Shown one piece after another: positions 5,612-12,011 of a DNA stretch of 12,011 nt. Source of the DNA: Chloroflexota bacterium (GTDB lineage: Bacteria; Chloroflexota; Anaerolineae; Ardenticatenales; Ardenticatenaceae). The stretch spans positions 1-12,011 of the forward strand of contig DOUV01000997.1 of assembly GCA_003520455.1 (NCBI GenBank), in the 5' to 3' direction. Position 1 is the stretch's first letter. Each line of letters opens with the position of its first letter. The notes below the pieces were generated by a model. The model had not been told where the DNA came from and searched no databases. It saw only the letters and a program-made list of their open reading frames with translations. The translations under genes and the position numbers were made by a program.

Positions 5612-6604
5612 GTGACCCCCCAGAGCATCGAACTCGTAAAAAGTGCCGAGTTGATTGTCCGCCGCCTGCTGGCTGTCCGGCCCGGGGAGAATGTGATGAT
5701 CGTGTGCGACCCAGGGACGGAGATGGCCATGGCCTACACGCTGGCCGGCATCATCGAGAGCGAGGGCGCCGAGTACACCATCGCGATCATGCCCAGGCGG
5801 GACTCCTCGCGATCCAACGACCTCAATCCCATGATCGAGCAGGGCCTGCAAGCCGCCGACTGTCTCATTGGCTTGACCCGCTTCTCGGGCGCGCCGACCT
5901 ATGCCCGGGCGGTCAAGCAGCTCTACGATACCCGGCGGCTGCGCACCATGTCCATGGTCTTCCGCGGAATGGACAACTTCACCACCGGCGGCGCCCTGGC
6001 CGATTACGACGCCCTTTACGCTGAGGGCCAGCAGCTGGCAGCCGTCTGGGAGCAGGGCCGGCGGATTCGGGTGACCACCCGCGCGGGCACCGATCTGTTT
6101 GCCTCAATTGGCACCAACAAACCGATCATCGAATGCGGCTTCGCGACCGAGCCGGGCCAGGAAGGTGCCTTCCCCGATGGCGAGGTCTCGCAAGGCCCGG
6201 ATGAGGGCACGCCTGAAGGCATCATCGTGGTTGATGGTCCAATCTGCTACCTTGGCACCCCGCAGACGCCTGTGACATTGCACGTCTCCGGCGGACGGGT
6301 GACCGCCGTCGAAGGCGACTGCCACGTCGCCAGCGAGTTGCAACGGATCGTCTCCACTGTTCCGAATGCCGACAACATCGCTGAGATCGGGATCGGCTTG
6401 AACGGTTGGTGCCAGCGCAACGGCGATTTCGAGGAGGAAAAGAAGGGGCGCGGCAACGTGCATATCGCCTTGGGCGACAATATCTTCTACGGCGGAGAGA
6501 CCCGCTGCGCTGTGCACATGGACATGGTGTTGTACGAGCCCACGGTGACCCTTGATGGCGAGGCCGTTATCATCCGCGGCGAGGTGCGGATACCATCCGC
6601 CTGA
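5612..6604 (+). CDS. M29-like metallopeptidase (aminopeptidase T / NicX superfamily)
   Basis: This is a 330-residue enzyme of the fold shared by M29 thermophilic aminopeptidases and the 2,5-dihydroxypyridine dioxygenase NicX. Family features are the N-terminal SAELIVRRLLAVRPGENVMIV block, PDGEV (Glu191), EGIIVVDG (202-209), AEIGIGLN (Glu258), GNVHIALGDN (His284), Tyr293 and HMD (His302, Asp304). From recall, both Glu residues plus His and HxD match the co-catalytic metal ligands of M29. NicX lacks Glu at these sites, so a peptidase or amidase is favoured. The start is the GTG at 5612, behind CCAGGAGGAGC; an earlier ATG at 5453 in the same frame would add 53 residues unlike the family. It is placed between the IclR regulator and an ABC importer, so it probably acts on the imported compound in the cytoplasm. 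It is slightly shorter than the roughly 400-residue classical M29 enzymes. Confidence 0.85.
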   Translation: MTPQSIELVKSAELIVRRLLAVRPGENVMIVCDPGTEMAMAYTLAGIIESEGAEYTIAIMPRRDSSRSNDLNPMIEQGLQAADCLIGLTRFSGAPTYARAVKQLYDTRRLRTMSMVFRGMDNFTTGGALADYDALYAEGQQLAAVWEQGRRIRVTTRAGTDLFASIGTNKPIIECGFATEPGQEGAFPDGEVSQGPDEGTPEGIIVVDGPICYLGTPQTPVTLHVSGGRVTAVEGDCHVASELQRIVSTVPNADNIAEIGIGLNGWCQRNGDFEEEKKGRGNVHIALGDNIFYGGETRCAVHMDMVLYEPTVTLDGEAVIIRGEVRIPSA

Positions 6605-6744
6605 TGAGATGCCCCCTCGAACAGCCCGACCCTGGTTGCTGCCGGCGCTCTGCTGATTTTGAAAGGAGGTGCTCGTCCAGGAGAAGGAAAGAGAAAAGCT
6701 GTCTGTCTGTTGTACTACCCATCAAATAAATAGGGAGAAACCGT
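6605..6744 (+). promoter_or_regulatory. Leader of the transporter operon with ribosome-binding site
   Basis: The 140-base spacer ends in a purine-rich site AGGGAGAAA (6731-6739) that serves the ATG at 6745. Further up, AAAGGAGGT (6662-6670) is a near-perfect anti-16S match with no usable start codon at normal spacing. A GTG overlapping it would open only a 27-codon frame running into the next gene. No consensus promoter was recognised. Confidence 0.5.
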
Positions 6745-8145
6745 ATGTGTAAAAAGCTCTACCAGCTCTTGCTGCTGGCCGCGATCCTGTCTGTCCTGGC
6801 TGCCTGTGGTGGGCAGGCGACACCGCAGGTTCTCGAGAAAGTCGTCACCCAGGTCGTTGAGGTCCAAAAAGAAGTGACCAAGGTCGTCGAGAAGCAAGTG
6901 ACGACGGTTGTCGAGAAAGAAAAGGAAGTTGTCGTGACCGCGACGCCGGCCCCAGCGGGTGGTGGCGAGACGATCCGGATCGGTGGCCTGGGGCCGCTCT
7001 CGGCGCCCGGTACGGTGGTCGGCGGCATTGCCATGCAGTTTGCAATGAACCTGGCGGTCCAAGACATCAACGAGGCCGGTGGCGTTCTGGGCAAGCCGCT
7101 GGAGCTGATCTTTGCCGACACCGAGGGGCTGCCGGAACGCGGGGCTGCCGTGGCCAGGCGACTGATTCAGGAGAATGGTGTGGTCGCGCTGGCCGGCGAG
7201 TACCACAGCGCCGTGGGGCTGGCCATTGCCGAGGTGGCCCGTGCAAAACACGTCCCGGTCCTCTTCTCGGAGACGTGGTCCGACAAGATCACCGAAACCG
7301 GCTACCCCGAGGTCTTCCGGATCGCCCCCGCCTCGACGATGGTCTCGCGAGCGACAGCCGAATGGCTGGCAGCAGTCGGTGCCAAGAACGTCGTGATCAT
7401 CGCCGAGAACACCGACTATGGCATCGGCGCGGTCGAGGCCGACCGCAAGTTCTATGAGGAGGCTGGCCTTACGGTGCAAGATGCGATCTTCACCGAGCTG
7501 GGCACCCAGGACTACCAGCCCATCCTGACCCGCATCCAGGCCATGACCCCCCCACCGGACGTCATCAGCGTCCAGGTAACCGGGGAATCCAGTTACAACC
7601 TGGAGCGGCAGATCACCGATCTCGGCTTGGCGCCGAACGAGAACACCATCGGCATTGCCAACCAGGTGGCCATCCAGCCCGAGTTCTGGGAGAGCGTGCC
7701 CACGGGCGAGTACTGGGTCTTCAGTCTGGTGGGACTGCCGCCCGCCCTGTACAATGACACGACGCGGCACGTCGCCGAGGAGTACCAGGCGGCGTTTAAC
7801 AGCGAGCCGGCGAGCTACGTGCTGGAGTCTTACGACACCATGTGGATTCTGGCCGATGCCATCAAGCGCGCCGGGACGACAGATCCGGATGCGCTGATCA
7901 AGGCGATCGAAGAAACTGACATGACCCTGGCCCAAGGGCACTATTACTTCAAGTACACCAGCGCCAACCCCGTGCCGGGCGACGGGAGCGTGCCCAAGTA
8001 CATGTGGCACCAGTGGCCCGACCCGGCTGTCGTGCTGCTGCAGTACTACGAGCGCGGGCAGGACTGGAAAGACGCGGCGGTGATCTGGCCGCCGGTCTAC
8101 CAGACTCACGGCACGTCGCACATCCCATACGGAGAGAAGCCGTAA
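6745..8145 (+). CDS. ABC-importer substrate-binding lipoprotein, branched-chain amino acid (LivK) type
   Basis: This 466-residue lipoprotein captures the solute outside the membrane for the LivHMGF importer that follows. A signal peptide (1-20) ends in lipobox LAAC (Cys21). Residues about 29-66 are a Val/Glu/Lys/Thr-rich repeat of units resembling VTxVVEKE, probably an extended or coiled stalk. TATPAPAGGG then leads into a periplasmic-binding-protein type 6 domain (about 76-440). Landmarks are TIRIGGLGPLSAPGTVVG, LELIFADTEGLPERGAAVARRLI, VVALAGEYHSAVGLAIAEVA and NVVIIAENTDYGIG. The stalk is typical of Chloroflexota lipoproteins. The binding pocket is too variable to name the ligand; related proteins bind amino acids, amides, urea or aromatic acids. 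The gene-neighbour peptidases suggest a peptide-, amide- or amino-acid-like ligand. The frame is confirmed by the strong RBS. Confidence 0.95.
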   Translation: MCKKLYQLLLLAAILSVLAACGGQATPQVLEKVVTQVVEVQKEVTKVVEKQVTTVVEKEKEVVVTATPAPAGGGETIRIGGLGPLSAPGTVVGGIAMQFAMNLAVQDINEAGGVLGKPLELIFADTEGLPERGAAVARRLIQENGVVALAGEYHSAVGLAIAEVARAKHVPVLFSETWSDKITETGYPEVFRIAPASTMVSRATAEWLAAVGAKNVVIIAENTDYGIGAVEADRKFYEEAGLTVQDAIFTELGTQDYQPILTRIQAMTPPPDVISVQVTGESSYNLERQITDLGLAPNENTIGIANQVAIQPEFWESVPTGEYWVFSLVGLPPALYNDTTRHVAEEYQAAFNSEPASYVLESYDTMWILADAIKRAGTTDPDALIKAIEETDMTLAQGHYYFKYTSANPVPGDGSVPKYMWHQWPDPAVVLLQYYERGQDWKDAAVIWPPVYQTHGTSHIPYGEKP

Positions 8146-8154
8146 GTCTGATCC

Positions 8155-8210
8155 GTGATGCGTGATGCGTGATGGCGAGTTGACCTGGCCGGTCGCGCAT
8201 CACGCGTCGC
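8155..8210 (+). repeat. GTGATGC tandem heptamers forming a long stem-loop between binding-protein and livH genes
   Basis: Three tandem heptamers (GTGATGC at 8155-8161 and 8162-8168, GTGATGG at 8169-8175) are complementary to a reversed copy around GCATCAC (8197-8203). Bases 8155-8173 can pair with 8192-8210: 15 Watson-Crick and 4 G-U pairs, with an 18-base loop. No T-tract follows. In analogous operons such a structure protects or limits transcripts and lets the abundant binding protein be made in excess over the permeases. The heptamer may be a dispersed genomic repeat. Confidence 0.65.
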
Positions 8211-8249
8211 CTGTTGCTGCTCAGGATAGACCCCTGGAAGGAACCTGAC

Positions 8250-9437
8250 ATGGAATCACTCCATCCAGCCGTCCTTGCCTGGCTCCTGCTCGCCGGCCCG
8301 CTGTGGTCCGCCATAGGTACCTGGGGAATACCACGGGTGTACCGCGAAAAGGGCCTGGACACCTCTCAAGCGGGCACCGCGGGAGCGCTGGCCGGATTTG
8401 TTGCCGGGCCGTTCCTGTTGGCTCCCCTATGGCGCCTTGCCCCCGAGCTGAGTCGCGGGTGGAACCTGGTCGCCGCGGTCCTGGCGGCCGGAGAGCTGTA
8501 TGTGCTCTTCGCCCTGCTCTTCCCCAAGAACCTGTGTGTGACCAATGCAAGTTATGTTCTGAACCAGATCAGTAGCGGGCTGACGATCGGTTTCATCTAC
8601 GCCCTGATGGCGGTGGGCTTGACCCTGATCTACTCGGTGCAGGGGATCGTGAGTTTTGCCCACGGTCAGTTCTACATGATCGGCGGCTACGTCTCCTACT
8701 TTCTGTTACAGCGAGTCACCGACCTCAACCCGATCATCGGTGTTCCCGTCGCCGGTGCGATCACCTTGTTGATCGGTATGGCCTTCGAGCGCGGCTTTCT
8801 CCGGCCGATGCATCTGGGGCGCGTCGAGCGAGCCGCGGAGTACGCCATCTTGATCACGTTCGGATTCGGGTTTTTCCTGGAGTACACGGCGCTGGCGCTC
8901 GTCGGACCCTTTTCCCAGAAGACGGCGCCCTACCTCAATGCGCGCAGCTTCGTGCTCGGTCCCCTCCGGCTCCTCCCCAACCGGCTTGTCGCCGCCGCTG
9001 TGGGGATCGCGCTCATCGGAGCCCTCTTGTACCTGATTCGCTCCACCTGGACCGGCAAAGGACTGCGCGCCGTGAGTATGGATAAGCAGGCGGCAGCCGT
9101 CATCGGAGTGGACCCACTCCGGATGAATACGCTGGCCTTCGGGATCGGGACGATGCTGGCCGGCATGTCGGGAGCAGCGCTCATCCCCATCTTCACCTGG
9201 GTGCCCTGGGTCGGGACAACCGCAGCCGTGCGCTCCTTTGTCATCATCGTCCTGGGTGGCCTGGGCTCGATTCCTGGCGCCCTCATCGGTGGGATCATCA
9301 TCGGCCTGGTCCAGGCCCTCGGCGCCGGCTGTTACCCGGATCCAAGCAAGGGAGCCGCCTACAAGGAGGCCTTTGGGCTGATCATCTTCGTGCTGGTGCT
9401 CCTCTGGCGGCCAACCGGATTGTTCGGGAGGGAGTGA
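8250..9437 (+). CDS. livH: ABC-importer inner-membrane permease LivH, with N-terminal extension
   Basis: This is a 395-residue permease of the LivH family, one of the two channel subunits. The canonical part begins near residue 100: YVLNQISSGLTIGFIYALMAVGLTLIY, then GIVSFAHGQFYMIGGYV, and a cytoplasmic coupling loop near 268-297 (GKGLRAVSMDKQAAAVIGVDP), followed by further helices. LivH proteins usually have about 290-300 residues. Here about 100 extra N-terminal residues carry three more hydrophobic segments (about 6-24, 44-61, 71-91). The start at 8250 is chosen because GGAAGGAA lies at normal spacing upstream; an earlier TTG at 8214 is unlikely. The stop overlaps the livM start as TGATG. 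It acts with LivM, LivG and LivF. The extra block is either part of the channel assembly or a fused small membrane domain. Confidence 0.95.
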   Translation: MESLHPAVLAWLLLAGPLWSAIGTWGIPRVYREKGLDTSQAGTAGALAGFVAGPFLLAPLWRLAPELSRGWNLVAAVLAAGELYVLFALLFPKNLCVTNASYVLNQISSGLTIGFIYALMAVGLTLIYSVQGIVSFAHGQFYMIGGYVSYFLLQRVTDLNPIIGVPVAGAITLLIGMAFERGFLRPMHLGRVERAAEYAILITFGFGFFLEYTALALVGPFSQKTAPYLNARSFVLGPLRLLPNRLVAAAVGIALIGALLYLIRSTWTGKGLRAVSMDKQAAAVIGVDPLRMNTLAFGIGTMLAGMSGAALIPIFTWVPWVGTTAAVRSFVIIVLGGLGSIPGALIGGIIIGLVQALGAGCYPDPSKGAAYKEAFGLIIFVLVLLWRPTGLFGRE

Positions 9438-10447
9438 TGCGAGAGCGCATTGATCGACGGTGGGTCGCAGCGGGCCTTCTCATCGCCCTGCTGCTGGCGG
9501 GGCCATTGTTTCTGCACCAGTCCGATTATCGCCTGGCAGTCGTCACCAGCGGCTTCTTCTACGCGATTCTGGCGGCCAGTTGGGCCCTCCTGGCCGGCCT
9601 CGCAGGCCAATTCTCCTTCGCCCATATGGCATTGGTCGGCGTCGGGGCCTACACCGCTGCCTTCCTGGGCCGCGACCTGGGCACCTCGCCCCTGGCCGGC
9701 ATCGTGATCGGTACCTTGATGGCCGGCCTGGTCGGCCTGATCATCGGGATTCTCTGTCTGCGCCTGCGCACGGCCTACCTGGCCCTGTTCACGATCGCCT
9801 TCTCCGAGATTCTGCGGATCGTCCTGGTGACCGAGTTCCAGTACACCGAAGGCAGCAACGGAGTCCAATTGGCGCCGCTCTACCCCGGGATCACTGCGGT
9901 GGCCGAGTACTACATCATGGTGGCGCTGCTGATTGGTGCGATGGTCGCGATGTACTCGCTGGCCGGCTCGCGCTTTGGGCTGTTCATCCGGGCGATGCGC
10001 GAAGACGAAGAGGCCGCCGCCGCCATGGGGGTGAACGTGGTTCGCTACAAGGTGCTCGTCTTCGTCATCACCAGCCTGATCGTCGGCTTGTCCGGGGCGA
10101 TCTTCTATCACCAGGTGGGCATCATCACCCCCAACGTGCTCCTGTTGCTCCAGATGGCGTTGATCATTGCCTTCGCGATCATCGGTGGCGTCGAGAGCTT
10201 GCTGGGCGCAGCACTGGGGGCATTCGTGAGCTTCGTTACGCTGGAAGCGTTGCGAGAGATCAATATCTTGGGACTCCACATCGAGCTCGGAGCCTGGCGG
10301 TACGCTGCGTTTGGTTTGCTGCTGATCTTCACGCTGCGCTTCGCCCAGAACGGTTTGCTGTACCCGATTATTCATCGGTTCATGCGACGACGGGCCGGGG
10401 AGGAAGCGGTGGCTAAGCGTAAACAAGCCGCGGAGGTCGGCCCATGA
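9437..10447 (+). CDS. livM: ABC-importer inner-membrane permease LivM
   Basis: This is a 336-residue polytopic permease, the partner of LivH in the heterodimeric channel. Family signatures are LLAGLAGQFSFAHMALVGVG (about 51-70), LRTAYLALFTIAFSEILRI, and the coupling loop RFGLFIRAMREDEEAAAAMGVN followed by YKVLVFVIT (about 178-205). A late Gly-rich block AFAIIGGVESLLGAALGAFV follows. The length is normal for LivM and membrane segments extend over nearly the whole protein. The C-terminus is a basic tail (RRRAGEEAVAKRKQAAE). GGGAGGGAG precedes the ATG at 9437, which overlaps the livH stop; a GTG one codon upstream is possible but less likely. Its stop overlaps the livG start (ATGA), so the genes are translationally coupled. 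Nothing indicates damage. Confidence 0.96.
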   Translation: MRERIDRRWVAAGLLIALLLAGPLFLHQSDYRLAVVTSGFFYAILAASWALLAGLAGQFSFAHMALVGVGAYTAAFLGRDLGTSPLAGIVIGTLMAGLVGLIIGILCLRLRTAYLALFTIAFSEILRIVLVTEFQYTEGSNGVQLAPLYPGITAVAEYYIMVALLIGAMVAMYSLAGSRFGLFIRAMREDEEAAAAMGVNVVRYKVLVFVITSLIVGLSGAIFYHQVGIITPNVLLLLQMALIIAFAIIGGVESLLGAALGAFVSFVTLEALREINILGLHIELGAWRYAAFGLLLIFTLRFAQNGLLYPIIHRFMRRRAGEEAVAKRKQAAEVGP

Positions 10448-11226
10448 TCGAACTCGATGTCCGGGACGTCCGGAAGAGCTTCGGCGGGATCAAGGCGTTA
10501 AACGGTATCTCTTTCACCGTCCGCGGCAATGAATTGATCGGGCTGATCGGCCCCAATGGGGCCGGCAAAACAACGCTCACCAATATATTGGACGGACTCC
10601 ACGCTCCCACAACCGGCCAGGTGTGGCTCAACGGCCAACGAATCGACGGCCTCCCACCTTACGAGATTGCCCGGCGCGGCATCGGCCGCACCTTCCAGGT
10701 CACGCGCGCCTTCCGGCGAATGACTGTGCTGGAGAACATGCTGGTACCGGCGATGGCCCTGCATCCCACCGCAAGCCCACGCGACTTTCACCGCAAGATC
10801 CGAGAAGTGCTGGAATTTCTCACCATCGATCATCTGGCCAATGAGTATGGCCGGAGCCTCTCGGGAGGACAGCAGAAGCTGCTGGAACTCGGCCGGCTGC
10901 TCATGCTGGATCCACAATTGATCATCCTGGACGAACCATTTGCTGGCGTCCACCCCGTGCTGCGCGAGACGATCTGGAAGTTCATCACCACCGTTCACCG
11001 GCAGGGCAAAGCCTTCATCATCATCAGCCACGATATGGACACGATCTTCACGCTGAGCCGGCGCCTGTTGGTACTGAACTTCGGCGAATTGATCGCGAAC
11101 GGGCCCCCAGCCGAGGTGAAGCAGGACCCGGCCGTCATCGAGGCCTATCTAGGGAAGGATGAGGAAGCAGGCGGTCCGATCCGCCGGGCCTCGAGTGAGT
11201 CGGAAGAGGAGTTTGGCGATGCTTGA
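10444..11226 (+). CDS. livG: ABC-importer ATP-binding protein LivG
   Basis: This is a 260-residue cytoplasmic ATPase that powers import, pairing with LivF. All motifs are present: Walker A GPNGAGKT (36-43), Q-loop region GRTFQVTRAF (81-90), signature LSGGQQ (139-144), Walker B LIILDEP with Glu164 (159-165), D-loop and the switch His196 in ISHDMD. GRTFQxTRxF followed by TVLENM is characteristic of LivG. LivG usually has a longer insertion between Walker A and signature and a length near 250-255; this one fits. The C-terminal tail is acidic and Ser/Arg-rich. The ATG at 10444 overlaps the livM stop and the gene overlaps livF by eight bases, so the four transporter genes downstream of the stem-loop are tightly coupled. 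Confidence 0.97.
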   Translation: MIELDVRDVRKSFGGIKALNGISFTVRGNELIGLIGPNGAGKTTLTNILDGLHAPTTGQVWLNGQRIDGLPPYEIARRGIGRTFQVTRAFRRMTVLENMLVPAMALHPTASPRDFHRKIREVLEFLTIDHLANEYGRSLSGGQQKLLELGRLLMLDPQLIILDEPFAGVHPVLRETIWKFITTVHRQGKAFIIISHDMDTIFTLSRRLLVLNFGELIANGPPAEVKQDPAVIEAYLGKDEEAGGPIRRASSESEEEFGDA

Positions 11227-11920
11227 AGTCCGTGAGCTCTACGTGGGGTACTACGAAGACCTCCATATTCTGCAGGGCATTTTCATCACCGCCCAAACGG
11301 GCAAGCTCACTGCGATCCTGGGAGCGAACGGCGTCGGGAAGTCGACCCTCCTGAAAGCGATCTACGGCTTTCTGAAACCCGCATCGGGCGAGGTGCTCCT
11401 GGACGGGAAGAACCTGATCGGCATCCCGACGCACCAGCGAATCGATATGGGTATCTCGTACATTCCCCAGCAGCCCGGCGTCTTTCAGTACATGACCGTC
11501 GAAGAGAATCTCGAACTCGGCGGCTGGACCTTCAGGCGCGACAAGGCCCGCTTGAAACGCAAGTTGGAGGAGAATTACGAACGCTTCCCTGTGCTCAAAC
11601 AACGGCGCAACTCCCTGGCCGGGGAGCTCTCTGGGGGTATGCAGCGGATGGTGGAAATCGGCCGCACGCTGATGACCGACCCGAAGGTCATCCTGGTGGA
11701 TGAGCCCACCGCCGGCCTGGCGAAGATCCTCTCGGAAGAGGTCTACCGGATGCTGGTGGATCTGCGTGATAGCGAGGGGCTGACCATCGTGTTGGTGGAC
11801 CAGGAGATTCGCCAGGCCCTCAAAATCGCTGATTATGTCTACGTGCTGGAGCTGGGTCGCAACAAGTTCGAGGGGCCAGTCGAGCAGTTCACCGACCTCG
11901 AGAAGGCTTTCTGGGTGTGA
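11219..11920 (+). CDS. livF: ABC-importer ATP-binding protein LivF
   Basis: This is a 233-residue ATPase, the second motor subunit. Motifs are Walker A GANGVGKS (35-42), Q-loop region SYIPQQPGVFQYMTVEENLELG (80-101), signature LSGGMQRMVEIGRTLM (137-152) and Walker B VILVDEPTAGL with Glu162. The Q-loop/TVEENLELG pattern and the replacement of the switch His by VDQE (Gln195) are LivF-like; most LivF proteins have EQN there, so DQE is a mild variant. In this subfamily the switch position is commonly Gln. The ATG at 11219 lies behind GAGGAG at good spacing and within the end of livG. The length is normal for LivF (about 233-240). It completes an importer of one binding protein, two permeases and two ATPases. 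Confidence 0.97.
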   Translation: MLEVRELYVGYYEDLHILQGIFITAQTGKLTAILGANGVGKSTLLKAIYGFLKPASGEVLLDGKNLIGIPTHQRIDMGISYIPQQPGVFQYMTVEENLELGGWTFRRDKARLKRKLEENYERFPVLKQRRNSLAGELSGGMQRMVEIGRTLMTDPKVILVDEPTAGLAKILSEEVYRMLVDLRDSEGLTIVLVDQEIRQALKIADYVYVLELGRNKFEGPVEQFTDLEKAFWV

Positions 11921-11931
11921 AGGGCACCGGC

Positions 11932-12011
11932 ATGAATCAACGTTCCCGCGCCCGCGAGATCGGGCTGATCCTGGGCACGCTGCCCCCTGGGCCGCACAAC
12001 GCCATCACCGG
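11932..12011 (+). CDS. S58/P1-family aminopeptidase (DmpA type), 5' part only
   Basis: Only 26 codons and two bases are visible before the window ends. RAREIGLILGTLPPGPHNAI strongly resembles the conserved opening of P1-family peptidases such as DmpA (L-aminopeptidase/D-esterase) and BapA (beta-peptidyl aminopeptidase), which begin RARDLGI...GxxNAITDV. These N-terminal-nucleophile hydrolases release N-terminal amino acids, sometimes D- or beta-residues, from peptides and amides, and are typically about 350-380 residues after self-cleavage. The ATG lies 11 bases after the livF stop with a weak AGGG upstream, so it is the next gene of the operon. The catalytic Ser lies beyond the window, so function is inferred from the start motif alone. 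Confidence 0.75.
   Translation, partial: MNQRSRAREIGLILGTLPPGPHNAIT

Noticed and set aside
6715..8121. 468-codon minus-strand open frame opposite the binding-protein gene
   Set aside because: It mirrors the codon pattern of the real plus-strand lipoprotein and is rich in Arg, His and Gly with no recognisable domain. It is a shadow frame.
8155..8203. Possible CRISPR-like repeat from the GTGATGC units
   Set aside because: The units are only seven bases, directly abutting, with no spacers and no cas genes. It is a heptamer tandem/inverted repeat.
9359..10426. 355-codon minus-strand open frame opposite livM
   Set aside because: Its Gln/Asp/His-rich composition is the usual antisense of a membrane protein, and the livM homology on the other strand is unequivocal.

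Overview
The window is GC-rich, densely coding bacterial DNA. It most likely comes from the phylum Chloroflexota. The best clue is the solute-binding lipoprotein at 6745-8145: its lipobox is followed by a long Val/Glu/Lys-rich repeat linker ending in VVVTATPAP, a style I associate with Chloroflexota lipoproteins. This placement rests on recall and inference; no rRNA or other phylogenetic marker is present.

Region 1 (1-2433, plus strand) is a run of small genes: an HNH-nuclease-like protein that may begin before the window, a cupin, two tandem four-helix membrane proteins resembling fragments of heme-copper-oxidase subunit I, a DUF488/YeaO-family protein, and a second cupin. Spacings are short and there is one ATGA overlap, so 755-2364 is probably one transcript. 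A perfect 11-bp hairpin at 2407-2433 closes the run.

Region 2 (2434-4021) is sparse. It has about 320 bases with no convincing gene, a 68-aa minus-strand protein of unknown function with a good ribosome-binding site, another 331-base gap, and a minus-strand YceI-family lipoprotein.

Region 3 (4022-12011, plus strand) is the main object: a catabolic and transport cassette. An IclR-family regulator lies behind a consensus sigma-70-type promoter whose -10 box abuts an inverted-plus-direct repeat, probably an autoregulatory operator. Next come an M29-like metallopeptidase with recognisable metal ligands, a complete branched-chain-amino-acid-type ABC importer (binding lipoprotein, LivH, LivM, LivG, LivF), and the first 26 codons of an S58/DmpA-type aminopeptidase (P1 family) that runs off the end. 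The order regulator - peptidase - importer - peptidase suggests import and hydrolysis of a peptide-, amide- or beta/D-amino-acid-like compound. The substrate cannot be read from the sequence.

Two oddities stand out in the transporter. LivH carries an extra N-terminal block of about 100 residues with about three predicted membrane segments. A long stem-loop built from GTGATGC heptamers separates the binding-protein gene from livH, where it could set different expression levels for the two parts.
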